Notes: generated by a model not told the origin, from the sequence alone. Counted from the stretch's first letter, positions 1 to 7,741 are shown. The stretch: 34,390 nt of DNA from Holophagales bacterium UBA2201 (GCA_002327305.1 DCUZ01000054.1:19164-53553); one strand, 5' to 3'. Numbers and translations are program-made.

Positions 1-566
1 CCACCCTCTTCAACGCCCTCACCGGTTCGTCGGTCTATGCCGACGACCGCCTCTTCGCCACCCTCGACGCCCGCGTCGCGCGGGTGAACCGCCCCTCGGC
101 CCTTCCCCTCCTTTTCAGCGACACCGTCGGCTTCATCCGCAAACTGCCCCACCACCTCATCGCCGCCTTCCGCTCCACCCTCGGCGAGGCCGCGGGGGCC
201 GACCTGGTCCTCAATGTCGTGGACCGCAGCCACCCGCGCTACGCCGAGCACGAGGCGATCGGCCTGGAGGTGCTGGAGGAATTGGAAATCGGGCGGGAAC
301 GGGTGCTGACCGTCTACAACAAGGCCGACCGGGTCCCGGGGGCGGATGGGGCGCCGTTCCCCATGGTCTCGGCCGCCACCGGGCAGGGGCTGGACGGTCT
401 CGTCGGGACAGTGGAGGAACGCCTCCTCCCCAACTTCCGTCTGGCCCGCAAACCGGTCCCATGGGCCGAAATCGCCCGCCTCGACGGCTGGAAGAAGAAC
501 CCCATGACCGTGCGCGTCACCCGTGAGGCGGACGGGTGCGTGGTGGAGTACTGGATGCGGCTGTGA
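1..566 (+). CDS. hflX: GTPase HflX, C-terminal part (5' end outside window)
   Basis: This is the 3' part of a ribosome-associated GTPase that in other bacteria splits stalled or hibernating ribosomes. The window opens inside the P-loop: the first full codons read TLFNALTG, which normally follows GKS. Next come the family block LFATLD, the G3 motif DTVGFI, the G4 motif NKAD and a G5-like SAATG. The HflX-typical stretch KLPHHLIAAFRSTL follows G3. The frame is open from base 3 to the TGA at 564-566. The GTG start of the next gene overlaps this stop by 4 nt, so the two are probably translationally coupled. The N-terminal HflX domain lies outside the window. Family membership is seen directly; the ribosome role is known for the family. 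Confidence 0.93.
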   Translation, partial: TLFNALTGSSVYADDRLFATLDARVARVNRPSALPLLFSDTVGFIRKLPHHLIAAFRSTLGEAAGADLVLNVVDRSHPRYAEHEAIGLEVLEELEIGRERVLTVYNKADRVPGADGAPFPMVSAATGQGLDGLVGTVEERLLPNFRLARKPVPWAEIARLDGWKKNPMTVRVTREADGCVVEYWMRL

Positions 567-1789
567 GCCCGCTCATCCTCGCGGCCTACCTGGGGCTCCT
601 CCTGGCCCTTGCCCTCCTGCAGGCCCGGAAGGGGAGGGAGGGGGAGGGCTACTACCTGGCCGGCCGGCGTCTTCCCCCGTTCCTCACCTTCGCCGCCTAC
701 TTCTCCACTTCCATCGGCGGGTCCTCCACCCTGGTCCTGGCGGCCCTCGTGGCCAAGTACGGCGCGCGGGGATTGGCCCTCGAACTGGGCGGGGCCGCGG
801 GATTTCTTCTGTTCGGGCTCTTCCTGGCCCGGCGCGTCCGGCGCACCGGGGCTTTCTCCCTCCCCCATGTCCTGGGAATGCGGTGGGGGCCCCAGGTCCA
901 GAAAACGGCCTCGGTCCTGGTGGTGGTGGCGGAAGTGCTGTGGCTGGCCCTCATCCTGCGCGCCCTCGTCACCCTGGCCCTTTTCTCGCCGGTGTTCCTG
1001 GTCCTGACCGTTGCCGTCCTCCTTGCCTCGCCGGCCCTCGGCGGACAATGGGGGCTGGCATGGATGGACCTGGTCCAGGCGGGGTTCATCTTCGCCGGGT
1101 TCCTCGCCCTGCTCTTCCTCCCGGTCCCGGACGCGGGGACGGCGGCGCCCCCCCAGGCGATGCCTCCGGGCCTCCTCGCCGCGCTGTTTTTCTCAACCCT
1201 CCTGCCCCACCTGGCGGGCTCCGACCTCTGGAGCAAGGCCCTCTCCGCCCGCGACGGGGAGGCCGCCTCGCGCGCGGCGCTGTGGGCCGGGATCGCCAAA
1301 GGGGGCTGGGCCCTCCTGCTCCTCCTCGTCGTCGCGCGGTTCCACCTGCCCGCCGCCGGGGACGCCACCCTCCCCGCCCTTTTCGACCGGCTTCCCGCCT
1401 GGGCGGTGGCCCTGCCCGTCCTGAGCATCCTCTCCGCCCTCCTCTCCTCGGCCAATTCGCTCCTCCTCACCGCCGCCGCCACCCTCAACCACGACCTCCT
1501 GCCGCGGTTCACCCGCCGTCCCATCCTCACCCTCGGGCTCGGCGCCGCGGGGGTGCTCCTGGCGTGGTCCGCCCCCTCCCTACTGGCCCTGTTCACCCGG
1601 AGTTACGGTTTCTTCGCCGTCTCCCTCTCCTGCCCCGCCCTGTGGGCTTTCCTCCCATGGAAACCCGGCAAGGGGTGGGTCCTGTCCGCGATGGTCCTCG
1701 GCGGCGGAGCGGCCCTGGTCCTGCCCCTCCTCCCGGCCCTCGGCGTTGCCGTGGGCATTCTTCTGGCCGGGTCCATCCGCGGGGAATAG
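563..1789 (+). CDS. SSS-family (sodium:solute symporter-like) membrane transporter
   Basis: A hydrophobic protein of about 408 residues with roughly 11-12 predicted membrane segments. Near the N-terminus it carries YYLAGRRLPPF followed by a TxIGGSS-like segment (STSIGGSST), the signature of the SSF family, whose members import sugars, amino acids, urea or vitamins with Na+. A second family-like block is SSANSLLLTAAATLNHDL in the later helices. It is shorter than most SSF proteins (450-550 residues), so a helix or a C-terminal extension may be missing. I chose the GTG at 563 because it overlaps the hflX stop as GTGA; a further GTG at 536 in the same frame would add 9 residues. The substrate cannot be told from the sequence. 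Confidence 0.82.
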   Translation: MSPLILAAYLGLLLALALLQARKGREGEGYYLAGRRLPPFLTFAAYFSTSIGGSSTLVLAALVAKYGARGLALELGGAAGFLLFGLFLARRVRRTGAFSLPHVLGMRWGPQVQKTASVLVVVAEVLWLALILRALVTLALFSPVFLVLTVAVLLASPALGGQWGLAWMDLVQAGFIFAGFLALLFLPVPDAGTAAPPQAMPPGLLAALFFSTLLPHLAGSDLWSKALSARDGEAASRAALWAGIAKGGWALLLLLVVARFHLPAAGDATLPALFDRLPAWAVALPVLSILSALLSSANSLLLTAAATLNHDLLPRFTRRPILTLGLGAAGVLLAWSAPSLLALFTRSYGFFAVSLSCPALWAFLPWKPGKGWVLSAMVLGGGAALVLPLLPALGVAVGILLAGSIRGE

Positions 1790-1849
1790 CGGACCGCCCG
1801 CCGGCTGTTCTACGGGCGCGACCATTCAATTTCATGAGGAGAGCCATCC

Positions 1850-2269
1850 ATGCGGAAAGTCCTTCCCCTGCTGTTGTTCCTCGCCCTTTTCCCCGGCGCC
1901 GCGGCCGCCCAGTGCGCCGGCGCGGAGAAGGCCGCGCCCGCCGAAGGGACGAAGTGCGCCCTACCCGCGATCTCCGTCAAGTGCCACGAGGCCTGCCTTT
2001 CTCACGACGACGAAGTGGTCAAGACCACCGAGCAGGCCGTCGTCACCGGCACCATCCGGTGCGCCCACTGCGATCTCCACAAGGGCGACCAATGCCGCAA
2101 AGTGCTGGTCGCCGCCGGCCATAAGGTCTACCGCTTGTGCCCGGAGGGCCTTCGGGGCGCCCGGTTCGACGCCCCCTCCGGCAGGGTCGTGACCGCCAAG
2201 GGGACCCTCCTCGAGGTCAAGGACGGGGACGCGGTCCTTAACCTCACCTCCATCGAGGTCAAATCCTGA
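1850..2269 (+). CDS. small exported cysteine-rich protein
   Basis: A 139-residue protein starting with a clear Sec signal peptide (MRKVLPLLLFLALFPGAAAAQ, cleavage probably after AAA). The mature part has about eight cysteines, including a CAHC motif (IRCAHCDLHKGDQC) and an HEAC segment, which suggests disulfides or metal binding in the periplasm. The C-terminal half looks like a small beta-rich domain (GRVVTAKGTLLEVKDGD), reminiscent of exported DUF-type proteins that bind small ligands. I do not recognise a specific function. The start is supported by AGGAG about 9 nt upstream, and a strong intrinsic terminator follows at 2306-2334, so it is the last gene of its unit. Confidence 0.78.
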   Translation: MRKVLPLLLFLALFPGAAAAQCAGAEKAAPAEGTKCALPAISVKCHEACLSHDDEVVKTTEQAVVTGTIRCAHCDLHKGDQCRKVLVAAGHKVYRLCPEGLRGARFDAPSGRVVTAKGTLLEVKDGDAVLNLTSIEVKS

Positions 2270-2305
2270 ACCACTTCCTCCACTTGCCGTTTTTCGTGTT
2301 GCCCA

Positions 2306-2334
2306 AGGGGGCCGAAAGGCCTCCTGTTTTTTTT
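2306..2334 (+). terminator. intrinsic (rho-independent) terminator
   Basis: An 8-bp stem (AGGGGGCC pairing with GGCCTCCT, one G-U pair) closes on a GAAA tetraloop and is followed, after one G, by eight T residues. It lies 36 nt after the stop of the exported Cys-rich protein and ends that transcription unit. Confidence 0.9.
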
Positions 2335-2429
2335 ATTGAGCCGTGGGGGCGGCATGATCGGACGGCGGGAGGATACAAACGGGGGTCCGAGGCGAGGGGA
2401 ATCCTCCCCTACGCCCATGGTGCTGATGA

Positions 2430-3077
2430 TTATTCGAATCGTTTGATTTGCTTGATCCGGTAGACCGCATACCCCCACGCCATCGCCAGCCCCAGGAGGA
2501 GCAGGGGCCAGGAGTACTTTTGGGGGACCCCGCCGTCCAGGACGGTCCGGGTCTCCAGAAAGAACGAGACCATGATGGGAAGGGAGGCGACCATGGCGGC
2601 CAGGCAGTCCATCATCGTGATGGGCAGGGGCCAGCCGTCGCGGGCGAGGCGGTGGATGAGGACGGCGAAGGCGATGAAGGTGAGGGAGCACAGCACCGGG
2701 GCCAGCACGGGGGCCACCCAGGGCACGGGAATGAGGAACAGGATGTCCCAGTCGAGCAGGGAGGCCGGCCACCCCAGGAAGACCCGCAGGAAAATATAAT
2801 AGAAGAGGTCCCAGGCGCCGAAGATGAAGAGGAAGTTGGCGAACCGCGTCGCCTTGAAGCGGCCCGACATCATGGCGGCGGCGAGGATGAGGACGAGGGA
2901 GAAAAACTCCCTCAGCAGTTCCACCTTCAGGATCTCCGGGGGGATGACCTGGAGCGGAAACAGCGCCGCGCCGGGGTAGTAGAGCTGGCGCAGGTACACC
3001 ACCACGCTCGCCTCGAAGAACCCCAAAGCCATCCCGAAGAGCGTCAGCCAGAAGAAGGTGTGGATCATCGAAGCCAT
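2430..3077 (-). CDS. polytopic membrane protein of unknown function
   Basis: A protein of about 215 residues with six or so hydrophobic segments, beginning MASMIHTFFWLTLFGMALGFFEASVVVYLRQLYY. Glutamate and arginine sit at fixed-looking places in the first membrane region (FEAS, YLRQLYYP), which suggests a conserved polar site. I do not recognise a family. The frame is open further upstream (to 3140), but that extra part is encoded by the hairpin repeat at 3125-3168, so the ATG at 3077 (or 3068) is the more likely start. It stands alone on the minus strand, converging with the exported Cys-rich gene. Confidence 0.68.
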   Translation of the reverse strand: MASMIHTFFWLTLFGMALGFFEASVVVYLRQLYYPGAALFPLQVIPPEILKVELLREFFSLVLILAAAMMSGRFKATRFANFLFIFGAWDLFYYIFLRVFLGWPASLLDWDILFLIPVPWVAPVLAPVLCSLTFIAFAVLIHRLARDGWPLPITMMDCLAAMVASLPIMVSFFLETRTVLDGGVPQKYSWPLLLLGLAMAWGYAVYRIKQIKRFE

Positions 3078-3124
3078 TATATCAGCCGGCAGCTGGCAGC
3101 GTGACAGCTGGGAAACGGGGCACC

Positions 3125-3168
3125 GGGACTGGCATCCCATTTGGTTCCATCAAATGGGTGCCTGTCCC
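3125..3168. repeat. long hairpin repeat, copy 1 of 2
   Basis: An imperfect palindrome: GGGAC, GGCA and CCCATTTG pair with CAAATGGG, TGCC and GTCCC around a 7-nt loop (3144-3150), with one T-T mismatch and one bulged T. Seventeen base pairs can form. A second copy in the same orientation lies at 4628-4670, so the pair directly flanks the ATPase gene between them. There is no T-run, so it is not a classic terminator. It looks like a dispersed REP-type element. Confidence 0.85.
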
Positions 3169-3220
3169 ATGGCCGGACCATCAAATCAAAAATGGCGGCT
3201 GACCCCGTGATCGGCTTTCA

Positions 3221-4447
3221 TCAGGCCAACAGCCGGTGCAACGGGACAATCCACAACTTGTCTTCCAATTGCTTCAGTTCGCCTTCCAGGCAGGCCAGGA
3301 TGCCGACCCGGCACTGCGGCGTCCGCTCCATAAACACCCGCAGGCCCTTGAAATCGTCGGCCTGCCGGCGTCCCCGGCTTTTGACTTCGATAGCCGCGAC
3401 ATGGCGGCCCCATTCCAGGACGAAGTCCACCTCATGCCGGCCCTGTTCGTGCCAGAAGTGGAATCGGACCCCGGGAAGATGCGGTTCAAGGGCGGCGGCC
3501 AGGTTCTGAAGGACATAATTCTCCAGAAGGGGCCCCCACAGGGGCTCGGTGGAATTCGCTTTCAGTTCCCTCAAGCCGGCAAGATGCGCCGCAAGCCCGC
3601 TGTCCGCGAAATACAGCTTGGGGGACTTGATCAATCGCGACGCGCGGTTTCCCAGGTAGGGGGGAATACGCCTGATCAGATACATCGCCTCCAGCAGGTC
3701 GAGATGCTGGACCACCGTGCTGCGGGGCAGATGCGCGTCCCGGGCCAGATCGCTGAGATTCACGATCCCCCCCGTTCGAAGCGCGGCGAGGCGCACCAGC
3801 CTTCGCAGGCTGACCAGATCGTTCACCCGCCGGAGATCGCGGATGTCCCGCTCCAGATAGGTCTTCTCATAGCTCTCGAACCACATCCAGGCGTCGGCGC
3901 CGGGATGCAGCGCCAAGGAGGGGAACCCGCCGCGCATGACCTCCGATTCCGTGACGGCGGAGCCCCCCCGGTCTGGCCAGGTCCCCCGTTGGAGAAAGGT
4001 CGCCAGGGCCGGAGGCTGGTCCAAGGTCCCCGAAATCTCCCGCCGGTTCATGGGATGCAACGTGGAATAGAAGGCCCGGCCGGCCAGGCTTTCCGTCACA
4101 CGGGCCATCAGGAGGGGATTGGCGGAGCCGCTGAGGACGAACCGTCCCGGTCGCCGGTCCCGATCCACGGCGCGTTTGATGGCCAAGGGCAGCTCCGCCA
4201 GCCTCTGCGCTTCATCCAGCGCCAGCTTGCGCGGCATGGATAGGATTGCGTCGGGCCGTTCCCGGATCTGCTCGAAGACATCCAGGTCGTCCAGCGTCAG
4301 ATAGGTCCGGCCCTTGGCCAGGCGCGCGTCGTTTTTGAGCAGCGTGCTTTTTCCGGTCTGCCGGAGCCCGCCGACCACGATCACCGGCATCAACGTCATC
4401 GCCCGTTTCAATAGGATTGAGATTTCACGATCCCGATAGTCTGTCAT
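3221..4447 (-). CDS. AAA ATPase, AAA_14/DUF4143 family
   Basis: A 408-residue ATPase of the family with an N-terminal AAA_14 P-loop domain and a C-terminal DUF4143 domain. The Walker A motif is GGLRQTGKST, the Walker B region reads KLALDEAQ, and a sensor-like FVLSGSANPLL follows. The middle holds the family segment YLERDIRDL and a winged-helix-like part (LARDAHLPRSTVVQHLDLLEAMYLI). The C-terminal nuclease-like fold contains EVDFVLE and IEVKS, matching a PD-(D/E)xK core. The family's function is not established. I chose the ATG at 4447 because a consensus promoter ends 8 nt before it; an ATG at 4456 would lie on the -10 box itself. The gene is flanked by two copies of a hairpin repeat. Confidence 0.88.
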   Translation of the reverse strand: MTDYRDREISILLKRAMTLMPVIVVGGLRQTGKSTLLKNDARLAKGRTYLTLDDLDVFEQIRERPDAILSMPRKLALDEAQRLAELPLAIKRAVDRDRRPGRFVLSGSANPLLMARVTESLAGRAFYSTLHPMNRREISGTLDQPPALATFLQRGTWPDRGGSAVTESEVMRGGFPSLALHPGADAWMWFESYEKTYLERDIRDLRRVNDLVSLRRLVRLAALRTGGIVNLSDLARDAHLPRSTVVQHLDLLEAMYLIRRIPPYLGNRASRLIKSPKLYFADSGLAAHLAGLRELKANSTEPLWGPLLENYVLQNLAAALEPHLPGVRFHFWHEQGRHEVDFVLEWGRHVAAIEVKSRGRRQADDFKGLRVFMERTPQCRVGILACLEGELKQLEDKLWIVPLHRLLA

Positions 4448-4484
4448 GATTGACAATTATATTGTCAATATTTGACATTGTCAA
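4447..4484 (-). promoter_or_regulatory. consensus sigma-70 promoter inside nested TTGACA palindromes
   Basis: On the minus strand TTGACA (4484-4479) is followed after exactly 17 nt by TATAAT (4461-4456), then 8 nt and the ATG of the ATPase. Both hexamers match the consensus perfectly. The -35 box lies in the palindrome TTGACA-T-TGTCAA (4472-4484) and the -10 box in the 9-3-9 palindrome ATTGACAAT/ATTGTCAAT (4449-4469). Transcription would start at or next to the ATG, giving a leaderless mRNA. The palindromes would suit a dimeric repressor covering both boxes. Confidence 0.82.
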
Positions 4485-4627
4485 CGCCATTGCAGACATC
4501 GCGGTTTCCGTCTTCAACCGCCTCTCTTTTTCCCGCGAGGCCGCTTCTCCTTTCAAAGTCTTCACCTGCGCCGGCCCCAGGTGCGCATAGGGACATGAGG
4601 AAAGGCGGAACTCGGGAAGCGAACATC

Positions 4628-4670
4628 GGGACTGGCATCCCATTGGGTTTCATCAAATGGGTGCCTGTGC
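4628..4670. repeat. long hairpin repeat, copy 2 of 2
   Basis: This is nearly the same sequence as the palindrome at 3125-3168 and lies in the same orientation. It keeps GGGACTGGCATCCCATT, a short loop, CAAATGGG and TGCCTGT, but the outer GTCCC arm has changed. Together the two copies bracket the minus-strand ATPase gene. Copy 1 of a different repeat begins 10 nt further on, at 4680. Confidence 0.82.
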
Positions 4671-4679
4671 GTCAGCCGT

Positions 4680-4713
4680 TGCCCCCGCCCGCTGCCTTGG
4701 GACGGCTCAAACG
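4680..4713 (+). repeat. direct repeat, left of the R-M cassette
   Basis: This 34-nt stretch matches 6443-6476 at 31 of 34 positions and contains a perfectly conserved 19-nt core, CCTTGGGACGGCTCAAACG (4695-4713). Weaker similarity goes on for about 20 nt downstream. The two copies have the same orientation and enclose the methylase and endonuclease genes. Confidence 0.82.
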
Positions 4714-4765
4714 CACCGCCACCGCCCACGCCCTGCCCTATGGCCCGTGTTAAAATGGGACGAGC

Positions 4766-5722
4766 ATGACCCACCTGAAGATCGAGCCGCGATTTAACCC
4801 GAAGGCGGACCTAGTCCTGTTTGAGGGGGACTGCCTGGACCTGCTTTCGAAAGTCCCCGACGGGTCAGTGAAGCTGGTGGTGACCTCCCCCCCGTACAAC
4901 CTCGGCAAATCCTACGAGAAGCGGATTGATCTGGAGGAGTACCTGGCCCAGCAGAAACAGGTCATCGAGGAATGCGTACGGGTCCTGGCCGAGGATGGGA
5001 GCCTCTGCTGGGAGGTCGGGAACTACGTGGACAACGGCGAGATCATCCCGTTGGACGTCGTGCTGTACCCCATCTTTGCGGGCCTGGATCTGCGCCTGCG
5101 TAACCGAATCGTCTGGCACTTTGGGCACGGCCTCCACGCGTCCAAGCGCTTCTCGGGGAGGTACGAGGTCATCCTGTGGTTTACCAAGAGCGACCACTAC
5201 ACCTTCAACCTCGACGCCGTCCGCATTCCACAGAAGTATCCCGGGAAAAAGCACTTCAAGGGGCCGCGGCGCGGGGAACTTTCATGCAACCCCCAGGGGA
5301 AAAACCCTTCCGACATCTGGGAAATCCCCAATGTCAAATCCAACCACATCGAGAAGACCATCCACCCCTGTCAATTCCCCGTCGAACTGATCGAGCGACT
5401 AGTCCTCGCCATGACCAACGAGGGGGATTGGGTGCTGGATCCCTTTATGGGTGTAGGCTCCACGGCTATCGCGGCGCTGATGCACCAGAGAAGGGCCATG
5501 GGGGCGGAGATCATGAAGGTGTACGTGGACATCGCAAGGGATCGGATAGAACAGGCCGGGAAGGGGAAGCTCCAAATCCGCCCCATGACGAGAAACGTCT
5601 ACGACCCCGGCAACGGGAAGGACAGCGTGCCACCGCTGACGGTGGACCTGGGAAATGGGCCAAGGCAGCTGAAGCTTCAGGAGAAGGGGAAAAAGTACAG
5701 AGTGAAAGGAAAAGGGGCATGA
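4766..5722 (+). CDS. type II DNA methyltransferase (beta-class, N4-C or N6-A)
   Basis: A 318-residue amino-methyltransferase that would protect host DNA against its partner endonuclease. The catalytic motif IV is TSPPYNLG near residue 40. The SAM-binding motif I, VLDPFMGVGST, lies near residue 230, and the motif order (IV before I) is that of the beta class. SPPY occurs in both N4-cytosine and N6-adenine enzymes, so the modified base is open. A TAAAAT box sits 9 nt upstream of the ATG and there is no clear Shine-Dalgarno site. The stop overlaps the endonuclease start as ATGA, so both proteins are made from one mRNA. The C-terminal tail is charged and Lys-rich. Confidence 0.92.
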   Translation: MTHLKIEPRFNPKADLVLFEGDCLDLLSKVPDGSVKLVVTSPPYNLGKSYEKRIDLEEYLAQQKQVIEECVRVLAEDGSLCWEVGNYVDNGEIIPLDVVLYPIFAGLDLRLRNRIVWHFGHGLHASKRFSGRYEVILWFTKSDHYTFNLDAVRIPQKYPGKKHFKGPRRGELSCNPQGKNPSDIWEIPNVKSNHIEKTIHPCQFPVELIERLVLAMTNEGDWVLDPFMGVGSTAIAALMHQRRAMGAEIMKVYVDIARDRIEQAGKGKLQIRPMTRNVYDPGNGKDSVPPLTVDLGNGPRQLKLQEKGKKYRVKGKGA

Positions 5723-6261
5723 AGGTCGTTTATGAATACTCCCATCTGGGTGGGGCCGAAATATTGACCGTTCGGTATCCCGAGTACCAGAAGGAGATCT
5801 ATAAAGTCGTACAGGGCATCAAGGCCCGGCGCACTAAGATCAGCAAAGAGAAGACGATGAAGGGGCGGGAACTCTATTCACCTTTGGACATGAATCAGCA
5901 ATTCAAGAGGGCATTCAACGGGCTGGGATACGAGGAGATGCGGGATACCTACACAATCCGGCTTCCCCAAAGCGACGTAGCCATCAGCGGGGCCTACAAA
6001 CAGATCGACTTTGTCAAGGAAAAGGTTCTGGTGGAAGTGCAGTTTGGTAAGTACGCCTTCATGTTTTACGACATGGCCAAGTTTCAATACTTTTTCAATG
6101 AGAACAAGGCCGACGTGGGCGTGGAGATCGTGCCCTGCCACGGGCTGCACAAGCAGATGTCCACGGGCGTCTCTTACGGCGAGCAGCTCATCCACGACAT
6201 CGAGCGCTTGAAGCGTCACTTCCCGGCCGTGCCGGTCAAAGTGATCCTGATCGACGTGTAG
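5719..6261 (+). CDS. type II restriction endonuclease, BglII/BstYI family
   Basis: A 180-residue protein whose centre carries D97, E106 and Q108 in the context QIDFVKEKVLVEVQFGKYAF. BglII has its metal-binding residues D84, E93 and Q95 with the same 9- and 2-residue spacing and a similar LVEVQF strand, so the assignment is strong. BglII-family enzymes cut sites with a GATC core (AGATCT, RGATCY); that this one does so is inference. The gene starts inside the methylase stop (ATGA). An intrinsic terminator lies 77 nt downstream. It is shorter than BglII (223 residues), so part of the C-terminal arm is reduced. Confidence 0.87.
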   Translation: MKVVYEYSHLGGAEILTVRYPEYQKEIYKVVQGIKARRTKISKEKTMKGRELYSPLDMNQQFKRAFNGLGYEEMRDTYTIRLPQSDVAISGAYKQIDFVKEKVLVEVQFGKYAFMFYDMAKFQYFFNENKADVGVEIVPCHGLHKQMSTGVSYGEQLIHDIERLKRHFPAVPVKVILIDV

Positions 6262-6338
6262 GACAGAAATCAATGGAAGGGCGTGCCACCACCACCCTAA
6301 AGCCCCTCCACTGATTTGAATAACGAAGAGCACGCTAA

Positions 6339-6369
6339 AGAAAGGACACGATGCCCTTTCTCTTTTTTT
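6339..6369 (+). terminator. intrinsic terminator after the R-M operon
   Basis: A 7-bp stem (AGAAAGG with CCTTTCT) around a 9-nt loop is followed by C and seven T residues. It lies shortly after the endonuclease stop and before the right-hand direct repeat, so the cassette carries its own terminator. Confidence 0.8.
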
Positions 6370-6442
6370 GCCCAGATAAAGACAGTCGGCCGGGCGGCCA
6401 GGAGCATGTTGTCCGTTTTTTGGCGAAACGCGAGTGGACGGC

Positions 6443-6476
6443 TGCCCCCGCCCACCACCTTGGGACGGCTCAAACG
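6443..6476 (+). repeat. direct repeat, right of the R-M cassette
   Basis: The second copy of the element at 4680-4713, with the same 19-nt core at 6458-6476 and the same orientation. With the first copy it bounds a cassette of about 1.76 kb that holds the methylase, the endonuclease and the terminator. Confidence 0.82.
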
Positions 6477-6511
6477 TGCGACCAGCACCAGCCACACCCG
6501 CAACCGCATCT

Positions 6512-7297
6512 CTACTTATTCGCTGAAGGGGTCAAGTGCGGAGACGGGTCAGGCTGCTTCTGTTTGTCGGAGGGATCGTCGGCAAGACTATTAATTAAGG
6601 CAGTGACTTTATCGAGAGACGTTTGATCAAGGCCGCGTATCTTTGCGTAGCACCGATGGACGCGATTCTCATGGGCGATTTCTGCAGAAGTGTAGCCGAT
6701 CACCTTTAGCCTGCCGGTTGAATCGGGAATCTTCTGAAGAGTATCAGAAATCCGTTTGAGCGCATCGGCACTTTTGACAGAAGGATTGTCTCCGATCAAA
6801 GGGAGCTCGCGGAAATGATCGAATCTTAACGGAAAGATTCGAGTGTACTCAAGGCCGGCGTGGTCAAGCCAAGTGGCCTTGATATCCAGACGTGTCTGCA
6901 TTAATTCCTCAAAGTTTTCGAGAGTGTTCCTAAGAAAGAACTCAATCTTCTGCCTTGGAGCGAGGATGGAGATGCCGTGCTTAAACAGGCCAATATCCTG
7001 AAGCGATGGATCTTTGGAAATGGGGAAAGTGGATTGTGTTTCGAAGCGCACATCATATGCGGGACCCAGGCCTGCATTTTCGATGACCATGTCCAAGAAG
7101 AGCATCGAATAGGGGTTCAGCACAACGCTAACGACCACTTCAGGTCGCGAACTGGATAATCGCAGCTCACGACTCTCTTTCAGGATGCCCCTGGTGAGAG
7201 CAGCATAGATCGCGGTGATAACAACCAAGGCGATGGTGGAGAGAGCGGTCATAGCGGGGCTAGACTGATTGATCCAAGACCATAAATCGGCGAGCAT
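6512..7297 (-). CDS. membrane-anchored protein of unknown function
   Basis: About 261 residues with one hydrophobic segment near the N-terminus (MTALSTIALVVITAIYAAL), followed by a soluble domain and a polar, Pro-rich tail. The part after the anchor (RPEVVVSVVLNPYSMLFLDMVIENAGLGPAYDV) looks like the beta-sandwich seen in small membrane proteins with a conserved N-x-G-x-G-P-A motif, but I can give no function. The ATG at 7297 is preferred because GGAGAG lies just upstream; an ATG at 7318 has no such site. GC is lower than in the housekeeping genes, which fits an acquired gene. The general layout resembles the small membrane protein at 32283-32756. Confidence 0.68.
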   Translation of the reverse strand: MLADLWSWINQSSPAMTALSTIALVVITAIYAALTRGILKESRELRLSSSRPEVVVSVVLNPYSMLFLDMVIENAGLGPAYDVRFETQSTFPISKDPSLQDIGLFKHGISILAPRQKIEFFLRNTLENFEELMQTRLDIKATWLDHAGLEYTRIFPLRFDHFRELPLIGDNPSVKSADALKRISDTLQKIPDSTGRLKVIGYTSAEIAHENRVHRCYAKIRGLDQTSLDKVTALINSLADDPSDKQKQPDPSPHLTPSANK

Positions 7298-7397
7298 TAG
7301 CTCTCCAATATCCAGCATGGCCAGGGAAGAACAGGATGCTGGAGAATATAATTATTGCTCATCAAACATAGAACGGGGTCTTGGGATATAAGGTTCT

Positions 7398-7586
7398 TCA
7401 TGTGCTGCTTTTATTGCTTTTCCCTGATCTGAATTCTTTCAGGCGCCGCTCCGCTTCCTTGGCCCAGGCCGCGTCGATCCCCTTACGGACGGGATTAATG
7501 CTTTTCAACAGCTCTTCCACCATTTTGGCCCGAATCTCCACCGGGAACATCAGGGCTTCGTTGACGAGCTTTTCCGCTTTGGTCAT
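7398..7586 (-). CDS. shortened orphan antitoxin, addiction-module component family
   Basis: A 62-residue protein matching the small antitoxins often annotated as addiction module component (TIGR02574/PF09720): a helical N-terminus (KAEKLVNEALMFPVEIRAKMVEELLKSI), then AAWAKEAERRLKEFRSGK. In typical members the GK is followed by the toxin-binding tail; here the protein ends with SNKSST after GK, so the tail is lost. No RelE/ParE toxin gene follows: only about 100 nt separates its stop from the next gene's start. It is probably a relic of a toxin-antitoxin pair, or an anti-addiction remnant. A GATAAT box and a GAGG site lie upstream. Confidence 0.68.
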   Translation of the reverse strand: MTKAEKLVNEALMFPVEIRAKMVEELLKSINPVRKGIDAAWAKEAERRLKEFRSGKSNKSST

Positions 7587-7686
7587 AAAGTACCTCGCCC
7601 CTATTATCCCAGAAAAATCGGCCGCAAGCCACTGATGGGCGTGTTCGCCCCGCCCGGGCGGAATTAAATCCTGCCTCGTTGTTGAG

Positions 7687-7707
7687 ATTCCGGATCAAGT
7701 CCGGAAT
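7687..7707. repeat. perfect hairpin (dispersed-repeat type)
   Basis: ATTCCGGA and TCCGGAAT form a perfect 8-bp stem around the loop TCAAG. From memory, hairpins with this 'rate-of-genome' type sequence are common as dispersed repeats in many bacterial genomes. It lies in the gene-free stretch 7587-7930, which otherwise holds only tandem repeats and the radA-like promoter. Confidence 0.65.
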
Positions 7708-7741
7708 GACACAAGGGGGGGGAGAGTCCCCGCCTCCAAAA

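Noticed and set aside
523..2124. Long plus-strand frame of 533 residues overlapping hflX, the transporter and the exported protein
   Set aside because: It is Pro/Arg/Gly-rich without domains and runs across three real genes; it is a by-product of high GC.
2395..2416. Short hairpin AGGGGA/TCCCCT as a terminator for the membrane protein gene at 2430
   Set aside because: Only a 6-bp stem and no T-run on the minus strand; it may be a worn half of the double-hairpin repeat, but the match is too weak to list.
7381..7635. Plus-strand frame as a toxin partner of the antitoxin
   Set aside because: It is antisense to the antitoxin, has no RelE/ParE features and is an evident shadow.
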